6,938 bases of DNA from Clostridia bacterium (GCA_017457465.1 JAFTHJ010000030.1:1-6938); one strand, 5' to 3'; positions 1-6,552 are shown, counted from the stretch's first letter. Notes: generated by a model from the letters alone, not told the origin. A program made the numbers and translations.

Positions 1-2238
1 GTATGTACGGCATTTAACGCCGACTTCGACGGAGACCAGATGCCTGTTCACGTTCCGCTTTCTGCGGAGGCACAGGCAGAGGCAAGATTCCTTATGCTCT
101 CGGCTAACAACCTGCTCAAGCCCGTTGACGGACGCGCCGTTGCGGTTCCTTCGCAGGATATGATACTTGGTTCTTACTATCTGACTATGGATAAGGCAGG
201 CGAGCCCGGAGAGGGAAGCGTTTACCGTGATTTCAATGAGGCTATGATGGCTTACGCCAACGGAACCCTCGGACTTCACGCTCCTATCAGAGTAAGAGTT
301 ACCAAGGAGATAAACGGAGAGAAGGTCACAGGACTCGTTGAAGCTACTCTCGGACGTATGATATTCAACAATCCCATTCCCCAGGACCTCGGATTTGTCG
401 CAAGAGATACAGAGCAGGATATGTTCAAGCTTGAGATAAACAAGGTCGTTAAGAAGAAAGAGCTCGGACAGCTTATCGACCGTTGCATCAAGAAGCACGG
501 CGCGGCAGTCTGCGCGAATATGCTTGACGATATCAAGGAGATGGGTTACAAGTATTCAACAAAGGCATCCTTCTCTATCTCGGTATACGATATGACTATA
601 CCGAACGAAAAGAGCACCTATATCGAGGAAGCCCAGAAGAAGGTTGACAAGATAAACCAGTACTATCAGGATGGATGGCTCACAGATACCGAGCGCTACA
701 ACAGCGTTATCAAGATATGGGAGCAGACCACCGACGATGTTACCGCTGCCCTCCAGCATAGCTTTGATGCTTACAACCCGATTAAGATAATGTCTGATTC
801 GGGAGCCCGCGGATCTATCGCGCAGATGCGTCAGCTTGCGGGTATGCGTGGACTTATGTTCGCGACAAACGGTAAGACGATAGAGCTTCCTATTAAGTCA
901 AACTTCCGTGAGGGACTTAACATTCTCGAGTACTTTATGGGTGCAAAGGGATCGCGTAAGTCGCTTTCCGATACAGCGCTTAAGACGGCTGACTCGGGAT
1001 ATCTTACCAGACGTCTTGTTGACGTATCGCAGGAGGTCATCATCCGTGAGGACAAGTGCGATACCACAAAGGGCGCTTGGGTAAATCAGATTATCGACGA
1101 AAAGTCCAACAACGTGCTTGAGCCGCTTCAGGACAGAATTGTCGGAAGATATACTATCGGCGAGGTTATTAATCCCGCTACAGGCGAGATTATCGTTGGC
1201 GACGACGAGATGATAAGCGAGGAACAGGCAAACGCGATAGTTGCTGCGGGTATCGACAAGGTATATATCAGAACAGCTATCCAGTGTCACGCTAAATACG
1301 GTATATGCGCTCACTGCTACGGCGCTGACCTTGCCTCTGGTAAGAAGGTCAATGTCGGTGAGGCAGTTGGTATCATAGCGGCACAGTCTATCGGTGAGCC
1401 CGGTACACAGCTTACGATGAGAACCTTCCACACGGGTGGTGTCGCAGGATCGGATATCACACAGGGTCTTCCCAGAGTTGAGGAGCTGTTTGAGGCAAGA
1501 ACTCCCAAGAAGCCCGCGGTTATGACAGAGCATAGCGGTGTAGTTCACGTTCACCCCGGTGAGGTGGCTAATACCAATGACGTTTCTGTCAGAAGCGAGG
1601 AGACAGGTGAGCTTGTTAAGTATCAGATTCCTTACGGTATGAGATTGGCTGTGGCAGACGGTGATACCGTTGTCAAGGGTCAGGCTCTTACAGAGGGTAA
1701 TAAGGCTCCCTCGGATATTATGAAGATACTCGGACTCGACGCGGTATACGAGTATATCATTAAGGAAATCCAGAAGACATACCGTTCGCAGTCGGTTAAC
1801 GTAAACGATAAGCACATCGAGATTATCGCGAGACAGATGACCAGAAAGATTCGTATTGAGGAAACAGGAGATACCGATATGATGGTCGGCTCTCTCGTTG
1901 ATATGAACGAATTCGAGGCTGCTAATAATCAGGTTCAGGCAAGAATCGACGCAGGTGAGGGCGAACTCGCTCTTGCTGAAGGTTCTCCTGTTCTTCTCGG
2001 AATCACCAAGGCATCTTTGGCAACAGACTCCTTCCTGTCTGCGGCATCCTTCCAGGAGACCACAAAGGTCCTCACGGATGCGGCTATTAAGGGTAAGGTC
2101 GACCACCTTATCGGACTTAAGGAGAACGTCATAATCGGTAAGCTCATTCCCGCGGGAACGGGTATGGGATGTTACCATAATATTGATGTTCAGAAGGCTG
2201 ATGAGGCATCTGACGAGACCGAGGTCGAGGCTATCTAA
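1..2238 (+). CDS. rpoC: RNA polymerase subunit beta' (RpoC), C-terminal 745 residues, 5' end outside window
   Basis: This is the largest subunit of the core RNA polymerase, and it carries the catalytic magnesium site. Reading frame 1 is open from base 1, so the gene begins upstream; an internal ATG at 40 is not the start. Numbering from base 1, the Mg-binding NADFDGD motif is at residues 6-12. The bridge helix region (FREGLN...DTALKTADSGYLTRRLVD) follows at about 302-340. The zinc site cysteines are C353, C429, C436 and C439 (CHAKYGICAHC). The trigger loop GEPGTQLTMRTFHTGG is at about 466-480 with M473 and H477. There is no large insertion in the trigger loop, unlike E. coli, which fits a Firmicute. 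The C-terminus is acidic (DEASDETEVEAI), and TAA is followed at once by a terminator. About 450 N-terminal residues are missing compared with the family. No frameshift is seen. Confidence 0.98.
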   Translation, partial: VCTAFNADFDGDQMPVHVPLSAEAQAEARFLMLSANNLLKPVDGRAVAVPSQDMILGSYYLTMDKAGEPGEGSVYRDFNEAMMAYANGTLGLHAPIRVRVTKEINGEKVTGLVEATLGRMIFNNPIPQDLGFVARDTEQDMFKLEINKVVKKKELGQLIDRCIKKHGAAVCANMLDDIKEMGYKYSTKASFSISVYDMTIPNEKSTYIEEAQKKVDKINQYYQDGWLTDTERYNSVIKIWEQTTDDVTAALQHSFDAYNPIKIMSDSGARGSIAQMRQLAGMRGLMFATNGKTIELPIKSNFREGLNILEYFMGAKGSRKSLSDTALKTADSGYLTRRLVDVSQEVIIREDKCDTTKGAWVNQIIDEKSNNVLEPLQDRIVGRYTIGEVINPATGEIIVGDDEMISEEQANAIVAAGIDKVYIRTAIQCHAKYGICAHCYGADLASGKKVNVGEAVGIIAAQSIGEPGTQLTMRTFHTGGVAGSDITQGLPRVEELFEARTPKKPAVMTEHSGVVHVHPGEVANTNDVSVRSEETGELVKYQIPYGMRLAVADGDTVVKGQALTEGNKAPSDIMKILGLDAVYEYIIKEIQKTYRSQSVNVNDKHIEIIARQMTRKIRIEETGDTDMMVGSLVDMNEFEAANNQVQARIDAGEGELALAEGSPVLLGITKASLATDSFLSAASFQETTKVLTDAAIKGKVDHLIGLKENVIIGKLIPAGTGMGCYHNIDVQKADEASDETEVEAI

Positions 2239-2244
2239 AAAATA

Positions 2245-2276
2245 AAGGTCTGCTTACCGAAAGGTGGGCAGACCTT
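2245..2276 (+). terminator. Rho-independent terminator after rpoC
   Basis: Six bases after the rpoC stop, AAGGTCTGC pairs with GCAGACCTT. Inside that, TTACC pairs with GGTGG using two U-G wobbles, giving a continuous 14-bp stem closed by a GAAA tetraloop. The downstream tract is AAAATTTATTTCTAAAATATTTTTT, so the U-run is interrupted but AT-rich. It should end most transcription from the rpoB-rpoC operon and separate it from the sigma-factor gene. Confidence 0.85.
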
Positions 2277-2306
2277 AAAATTTATTTCTAAAATATTTTT
2301 TAATTT

Positions 2307-2322
2307 TTGCGCAAAACGCGGA
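2307..2322 (+). repeat. 16-nt element, copy 1 (TTGCGCAAAACGCGGA)
   Basis: This matches 6373-6388 (TTGTGCAAAACGCAGA) at 14 of 16 positions, in the same orientation. The two copies lie 4066 bp apart, one on each side of the sigma-factor/LRR cassette. Copy 1 overlaps a perfect 12-nt palindrome TTTTGCGCAAAA at 2305-2316. It may be a shared regulatory site, a remnant of a duplicated rpoC-rpsL spacer or an insertion footprint; the sequence does not decide between these. Confidence 0.45.
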
Positions 2323-2327
2323 TTTGT

Positions 2328-2366
2328 GGGACTCGTTTTACGACTATTAGTAATAGAGGAGACTCG
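2328..2366 (+). promoter_or_regulatory. Candidate promoter/operator of the sigma-factor gene with a perfect palindrome
   Basis: The centre is CTATTA-G-TAATAG (2344-2356), a perfect 6-1-6 inverted repeat. It is framed by GACTCG at 2330-2335 and again at 2361-2366. It lies 36 nt upstream of the chosen start codon. CGACTA at 2341-2346 could serve as an ECF-type -10, which would suit autoregulation, but I find no convincing GGAAC/GTAAC-type -35 at 16-17 nt. No good TTGACA/TATAAT pair is present either. The site is therefore called from symmetry and position only. Confidence 0.35.
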
Positions 2367-2391
2367 AAATTTTATACAACAGGAGAGACTT

Positions 2392-2991
2392 ATGGATAAA
2401 AGAGAGAAAAATAATTCCGCGGCGCAGTTATCCGATGAGGCGATAATCGAGCTGTATTGGAATAGGGAAGAGTGCGCAATTTCGGCAACCGACGATAAAT
2501 ACGGAAGATATCTGTTCACAATAGCGTATAATATCGTAAGGGACGAGCTTGATTGCGAGGAGTGCCTGAATGATACTTATCTCGGGACGTGGAATTCTAT
2601 TCCGCCGACAAGACCAAATATATTTCAGGTTTTCTTGTCGAAGATAATGAGAAATGTTGCGCTGGATAAATACAGAAAAAATTCGGCATCCAAGAGAATA
2701 CCAAGCGAGATGATAGTTTCGATAGACGAGCTTGATAAATATATGGTGTACGATATGTCTGCCCAGGAGGAGTTTCTGATAAGGGATATCGGAAGACTTT
2801 TGAGCGATTATCTGCGTGAGCTGCCCGATAAGGAGGAGTTTATGTTCGTGTGCAGATATTATTACGCTGATTACATATCTGATATCGCGAAAATGCTCGA
2901 GATGAATCCCAAAACGGTCTCCAAGGCTTTGGCAAAGCTTCGTGATGACCTGAAGGCAAAGCTTGAAAAGGAGGGATACTATCATGAGTAA
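2392..2991 (+). CDS. ECF-type (sigma-70 family) RNA polymerase sigma factor, 199 aa
   Basis: This is an alternative sigma factor predicted to direct core RNA polymerase to a small regulon, usually including its own operon. The ATG at 2392 was chosen because AGGAGAG (2381-2387) sits 4 nt upstream; the in-frame GTG at 2326 has no such site and would translate the palindrome. Region 2 spans about residues 18-101, including YGRYLFTIAYNIVRDELDCEECLNDTYLGTW and FLSKIMRNVALDKYR, the core-binding and -10-recognition helices. Region 4 spans about 128-190, with a helix-turn-helix YISDIAKMLEMNPKTVSKALAKLRDDL at 161-187. Regions 1 and 3 are absent and the length is normal for an ECF factor. Its 3' end overlaps the next gene by 8 nt (ATGAGTAA), so the two are translationally coupled. 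That pairing suggests the downstream membrane protein controls it. The target promoters cannot be read from this window. Confidence 0.9.
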   Translation: MDKREKNNSAAQLSDEAIIELYWNREECAISATDDKYGRYLFTIAYNIVRDELDCEECLNDTYLGTWNSIPPTRPNIFQVFLSKIMRNVALDKYRKNSASKRIPSEMIVSIDELDKYMVYDMSAQEEFLIRDIGRLLSDYLRELPDKEEFMFVCRYYYADYISDIAKMLEMNPKTVSKALAKLRDDLKAKLEKEGYYHE

Positions 2992-5900
2992 GAGCAAAAG
3001 AGAGCTTGATATTGAAATAATTTCAAATATTGACGATGATATCATAGAAAAGAACTCCAAGCGGCGCTTCGAGCTTTTTACAAAGCTGGCGGAGAGGCGA
3101 AAAAAGAACAAAAAAATAGCTATAACATGGATATCCGCCGCGGCGAGTCTTTTGCTCGTTGTTGGAATAATTTCAATACTTATTCCGATTCTCGGAAATC
3201 AGGACCCTGTTGTTACGCCGCCCACCAAGCAGGTGCCCGTATATCAGGGAATGACGGTATCGAATGAAATGCCGGATATAGCATCACTTTCGGCTAAACA
3301 GGGAGGCGTGATGTCGCAGCTTCTCGGAAACGGAAAGGTTTATATCGGTACTCCGCAGTTGTTAACTCATAATGGTATAGACCAGAAAGACCCCTATAAC
3401 AGAGGGAACGGTAATAAGCTTGAAGACGCGGTGCGAGATGAGTTTATAGCGGTCGAGCCCGATAAGAATATGTATTATGCCAAGAAAAATCAGGATATTT
3501 ACATAACTGTTCATATTTTAAACCCCGATAACTTCGAGATACTTTCCTTTACACTTAATGGAAAGAAGTACTCCACATATATGTTCGAGGAGGGCTCGGA
3601 TATGGAGAACCTTGTCCTCAAGGTGAACATAGGCGAGGCAGAGGGACTGCTGGAGTACACGATAGACGCGATAAAATATGTTGACGGTGAGGAGATAAAG
3701 GATGTTCAGATGGAGGGAGACAAAACCGTCAAGATAACGGTATATCCCGAAAATCAACCGCTGCCGACTATTACAAACGAAACGGTGACCTACACCGATA
3801 TTTCGTTCGAGGTATCTGTTGAGGACAAGCTTGGACTTATAGATACCGACAACGAAAAGCTTTATACCGTGCTTTATGACGGAGAGACGCTGGTATATAA
3901 CAAAGAGATAAAGAAGGATAAGACGACGGTAAGCTTTGACTCTCTTACTGCCGATAAGCTTTATCAGTATGCTATAGTCGGAGTTTACGATGCGCTCGAC
4001 GGAAACGGAATATCGGCGCATATATTGACGCACAAGGCAATCTATACTCCTTATGTGGTTAGGATTAATGACCTTGCTTTTTCCGGAAGAACCCTTGATT
4101 TCACTCCGACTTGGAGCGATGAGTATACGGGAGACAAGAGCTTTACCTCTCTTGCTATATACGAGGGAGCTACTCTTGTTGCCGAATTTCCCACGGATAC
4201 AGTTGAGATATCGGAATTTGACTTCGGAAAGTCTTATATTCTCAAGGCGGAATATCTTTTTAACGGTAAGAGCGAAATTTTAGAGTATGAGTTCAGTACA
4301 CCAAAGTCGGACGGTCTTGAGTTTAACTCAAACGGCGAAATATCGGGAATCGGAAGTTGCACGGATACGGTGCTTTATCTCGACCGTCCGATTGCCGCCG
4401 AAGCCTTTAAGGATAATACTGCAGTTAAAACCGTCTATACGGATTCGTGTGTCACTTATATTGGCAGAAATGCCTTTGAGGGATGCAGACTGGAGAAGCT
4501 TGAAATATCCGAGGGGGTTAAATTCATAGATGACTGGGCGTTTAAAAACGGTAAGGTCGAGGCATTGAATATTGCAGACCTTGGCGCGTGGTGCGATATC
4601 ATCTTCAATGATATGTGGGGAAATCCTCACGGAACTAACCCTATAGGTGTATCCGAAAAGCTATATGTCGACGGTATTCTTACCACTGACCTCATTATTC
4701 CGCAGGGAGTTAAGTCGATATCCTTTTCCGCCTTTATGGAGGCGAAGATGATTGAGTCGGTAACTATTCCCTCGGGAGTTACCGAGTGTGGCGCTTATGC
4801 CTTTTACGGCGCGTCCTCGCTTTCAAGAGCAGAGCTTCCCGCAACGCTTACCCGAATAGAGCCTTGCGCGTTTAAAGATACTGTACTTGCCGAAATATCT
4901 CTCCCGTCGGGAATTCAAGTTATTGAGGATGAGGTTTTCTGTGGTTGTAAATTTACCTCTATTGTGCTTCCCTCAACCTTGAAAGCGATAGGTGACAGAG
5001 CTTTCGCGGGTACGGCGCTCAAGAGCCTTTCTATCCCCTCGGGCGTTAAGATTATAGGTGACGAAGCCTTTTCGGGTTGTGCAGAGCTACGGAGCTTGAC
5101 GCTCCCATCGGGGATAGAAGAGCTTGGTGATTATGTGGTCAGATATTGTACCTCGCTGGAGGGGAATGTCTATGGCAACGCAAAGTATCTGGGTACAGAT
5201 ACAAACGATTACTTCTATTTGTTTGCTCCCACGAGTACAGATATAAGTGAATTGAGCGTTCATTCGTCGACAAAATTTATTGCATCCAGAGCATTAGAAA
5301 GTTGTTCGTCTCTTGTGAATATAGAGCTTCCCTCGGGACTGACGAACATTCAGGAACGCGCGTTCAGACTTTGCTCCTCGCTTGAGAATATAAATATTCC
5401 GTCGGGTATAGAGGAGATTGGTATAGCTGCCTTTAGCGGCTGTAAGGCTCTTGCTACAACAGCATACGGAAACGCAATCTATCTCGGAAATGCCGACAAT
5501 GATTATGTGTATCTGTATAAGGCAACAGATACGGGAATAACCTCGGTTGATATACATACCTCAACTAAAATGATAGGCTACGAGGCGTTCATAGACTGTG
5601 CCGCTCTCACGAGTATACAGCTTCCCTCGGGACTGACCGCCATAGGCAACTATGCGTTTTCGAGATGCTCGGGTATTACCGAAATGGAAATACCCTCAAG
5701 CGTGATACATTTTGGTGACGGTGTGTTTTCCAGAACAGGTCTTACGAGTATTCCCGCGGGATTGACGCGGATTACGGATAGTATGTTCAGCGGTTGCACA
5801 GGGCTTTCGGGAGAGCTGGTGATTCCCGATAGTATCACACGCATAGGAGGTGGCGCATTTTCAGGATGTGTGAATATTGTAAGCGTGGTAGTACCCTCAA

Positions 5901-6205
5901 GCGTGACAGAGCTTGGTGCGGGTGCGTTTTCGGGTTGCTCGGCGCTAAAGACTGCCACTCTCTCCGCAAAAAATATTCAGGGAGTTACATTTAGAAATTG
6001 TACGGCACTTGAAAGGATTACGGTTACCGAGCACGTTGAATACCTTGCTATTTGGGTTTTCTACGGAACAAATTCCGATATAAAAGCTATCGTGTTTGAA
6101 AATCCCGAGAGCTGGAAGATAAGCTCGACCTCGCGTAATCTCTCGCGGGTTTCGGATATCGTAAGCTTTTTGACGGAGTTTGCGGGAACAATGAGATGTG
6201 ATTGA
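2984..6205 (+). CDS. Membrane-anchored BspA-like leucine-rich-repeat protein, candidate transmembrane anti-sigma factor, 1073 aa
   Basis: The start is the ATG at 2984, with AAGGAGG at 2968-2974, rather than the upstream in-frame TTG at 2963. Residues 1-45 are charged (SNIDDDIIEKNSKRRFELF, then RRKKNKK). A membrane helix follows at about 46-70 (ITWISAAASLLLVVGIISILIPIL). The basic flank and the absence of a cleavage site imply N-inside, C-outside anchoring. Residues 75-255 are unassigned, with beta-rich segments. Two possible Ig/FN3-like sandwiches lie at about 258-356 and 357-440. LRR_5 (TpLRR/BspA-type) repeats run from about 480 to 1030, with the recurrent pattern IPSGV..IG..AF.GC..L. Two known BspA-family side modules are visible: AWCDIIF...LYVDGILTTDLIIPQGV (535-576) and YGNA.YLG...NDY.YL (729-746 and 827-844). 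The C-terminus (IVFENPESW...FLTEF) resembles a shortened BspA cap. There is no LPXTG or dockerin. It could be an anti-sigma/sensor, an adhesin or both; the fold is certain, the role inferred. Confidence 0.85.
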   Translation: MSKSKRELDIEIISNIDDDIIEKNSKRRFELFTKLAERRKKNKKIAITWISAAASLLLVVGIISILIPILGNQDPVVTPPTKQVPVYQGMTVSNEMPDIASLSAKQGGVMSQLLGNGKVYIGTPQLLTHNGIDQKDPYNRGNGNKLEDAVRDEFIAVEPDKNMYYAKKNQDIYITVHILNPDNFEILSFTLNGKKYSTYMFEEGSDMENLVLKVNIGEAEGLLEYTIDAIKYVDGEEIKDVQMEGDKTVKITVYPENQPLPTITNETVTYTDISFEVSVEDKLGLIDTDNEKLYTVLYDGETLVYNKEIKKDKTTVSFDSLTADKLYQYAIVGVYDALDGNGISAHILTHKAIYTPYVVRINDLAFSGRTLDFTPTWSDEYTGDKSFTSLAIYEGATLVAEFPTDTVEISEFDFGKSYILKAEYLFNGKSEILEYEFSTPKSDGLEFNSNGEISGIGSCTDTVLYLDRPIAAEAFKDNTAVKTVYTDSCVTYIGRNAFEGCRLEKLEISEGVKFIDDWAFKNGKVEALNIADLGAWCDIIFNDMWGNPHGTNPIGVSEKLYVDGILTTDLIIPQGVKSISFSAFMEAKMIESVTIPSGVTECGAYAFYGASSLSRAELPATLTRIEPCAFKDTVLAEISLPSGIQVIEDEVFCGCKFTSIVLPSTLKAIGDRAFAGTALKSLSIPSGVKIIGDEAFSGCAELRSLTLPSGIEELGDYVVRYCTSLEGNVYGNAKYLGTDTNDYFYLFAPTSTDISELSVHSSTKFIASRALESCSSLVNIELPSGLTNIQERAFRLCSSLENINIPSGIEEIGIAAFSGCKALATTAYGNAIYLGNADNDYVYLYKATDTGITSVDIHTSTKMIGYEAFIDCAALTSIQLPSGLTAIGNYAFSRCSGITEMEIPSSVIHFGDGVFSRTGLTSIPAGLTRITDSMFSGCTGLSGELVIPDSITRIGGGAFSGCVNIVSVVVPSSVTELGAGAFSGCSALKTATLSAKNIQGVTFRNCTALERITVTEHVEYLAIWVFYGTNSDIKAIVFENPESWKISSTSRNLSRVSDIVSFLTEFAGTMRCD
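5087..5674 (+). repeat. Tandem 98-residue (294-bp) internal duplication in the LRR region
   Basis: Residues 702-799 and 800-897 of the LRR protein align without gaps. Matching blocks are LPSGIEELG/IPSGIEEIG, YGNAKYLG/YGNAIYLG, NDYFYL/NDYVYL, STKFIASRALESC/STKMIGYEAFIDC and LPSGLTNI/LPSGLTAI. At DNA level 5325-5343 and 5619-5637 are identical over 19 nt at exactly 294 bp offset, while other parts have drifted. This shows growth by duplication of a large module of several LRRs plus one YGNA insert, not of a single 23-residue repeat. Confidence 0.8.
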
Positions 6206-6266
6206 TACTTTCAAAAGTAATAACTATAAGCTATTTCCGAATTCATAACTTTTAGTGTTGCTTTTT

Positions 6267-6297
6267 GTGGGCATCGCGCCGATATCGCGATGCCCAC
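6267..6297 (+). terminator. Intrinsic terminator after the LRR gene
   Basis: GTGGGCATCGCG (6267-6278) pairs perfectly with CGCGATGCCCAC (6286-6297), a 12-bp GC-rich stem with a 7-nt loop. It is followed by TTGTTTGACTTTTA and preceded by CTTTTT. It lies 61 nt after the LRR stop codon and should isolate the cassette from rpsL. Confidence 0.85.
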
Positions 6298-6372
6298 TTG
6301 TTTGACTTTTACCTTAATTTTCCGTAAAATATGGTCAAAATTTGCAAATGGAATGTAAAAAAAATCTGCAAA

Positions 6373-6388
6373 TTGTGCAAAACGCAGA
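6373..6388 (+). repeat. 16-nt element, copy 2 (TTGTGCAAAACGCAGA)
   Basis: This is the direct-repeat partner of 2307-2322 (14 of 16 identical). It lies 25 nt upstream of the rpsL -35 hexamer. Its 3' half joins a dyad, CGCAG (6383-6387) with CTGCG (6396-6400), so a protein-binding site near the promoter is possible. Similarity outside the 16 nt falls off quickly. Confidence 0.45.
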
Positions 6389-6413
6389 AATTTTGCTGCG
6401 AAAATAATGTGAC

Positions 6414-6442
6414 TTGACAAAAATACAAGTGAATGATATAAT
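6414..6442 (+). promoter_or_regulatory. Strong sigma-A promoter of rpsL
   Basis: The -35 is TTGACA (6414-6419) and the -10 is TATAAT (6437-6442), with 17-bp spacing, and TGA directly before the -10 makes an extended -10. Every consensus position is matched. Transcription should start near 6449-6450, giving a leader of about 100 nt. Such strength suits a ribosomal protein operon and means rpsL does not depend on read-through from rpoC. Confidence 0.93.
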
Positions 6443-6481
6443 ATACTGTAAGCGTTTGCCGATAGGTGGCGCCTTATAATG

Positions 6482-6511
6482 ACAGCTACGCACGGCTATC
6501 CGCGCGTCTGT
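6482..6511 (+). promoter_or_regulatory. Leader hairpin in the rpsL 5' UTR
   Basis: ACAG (6482-6485) pairs with CTGT (6508-6511), and ACGCACGG (6488-6495) pairs with CCGCGCGT (6500-6507) with one A-C mismatch. The loop is CTAT and there is a two-base bulge on the left arm. The stem ends 22 nt before the ribosome-binding site. No U-run follows, so it is not an obvious attenuator; mRNA stabilisation or translational feedback are possible. The assignment rests on hand folding only. Confidence 0.45.
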
Positions 6512-6552
6512 ATATAAACATTAAATTTTGAAGAAGGAGGAAGAAAGGAAGA

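Larger units (their letters stand above)
6206..6552 (+). other. 347-bp intergenic region between the LRR gene and rpsL
   Basis: I see no gene here. In order it holds a terminator (6267-6297), a palindrome ATTTGCAAAT (6340-6349), an AT-rich stretch with three TGCAAA words (6343, 6367 and 6376), the second 16-nt element (6373-6388), a small dyad CGCAG-N8-CTGCG (6383-6400), the rpsL promoter (6414-6442) and a leader hairpin (6482-6511). The AT-rich tract just upstream of the promoter could act as an UP element. The YbxF/L7Ae-type ribosomal protein gene that often sits between rpoC and rpsL in Bacillales is absent. Confidence 0.7.

Noticed and set aside
898..2178. A 426-codon open frame on the minus strand inside rpoC
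   Set aside because: It lies wholly antisense to an unmistakable rpoC, its translation shows no recognisable family, and it is rich in Ser, Leu, Cys and Asn as expected from the complement of biased codons.
2326..2391. Upstream GTG start (2326) for the sigma factor, adding 22 residues
   Set aside because: There is no ribosome-binding site before it, the added residues do not look like a sigma N-terminus, and the region contains a palindromic control site. The ATG at 2392 has AGGAGAG at good spacing.
2963..2983. Upstream TTG start for the LRR protein
   Set aside because: It would place the AAGGAGG motif inside the coding region. The ATG at 2984 is well spaced from that motif.
4053..4529. Small plus-strand open frames (4053-4283 and 4287-4529) inside the LRR gene
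   Set aside because: They are out of frame with a clear long coding region, and I see no family resemblance in the translations.
4430..6100. Recurring short DNA words (such as CCCTCGGG) suggesting a CRISPR or tandem DNA repeat
   Set aside because: They encode the LRR consensus PSG and drift at synonymous sites. There are no regular identical repeats with unique spacers.
6211..6420. Minus-strand 69-codon open frame in the intergenic region
   Set aside because: It runs across the terminator stem and AT-rich promoter region, and the translation is low in recognisable features.
6456..6480. A second rpsL promoter, TTGCCG with TATAAT at 6475-6480
   Set aside because: The spacing is only 13 bp and the -35 is weak, while an ideal promoter lies just upstream. 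The TATAAT is probably incidental within the leader.
2239..6552. A transposon or integron carrying the cassette
   Set aside because: There is no transposase, integrase, terminal inverted repeat or tRNA attachment site. Only the weak 16-nt direct repeat hints at an insertion.
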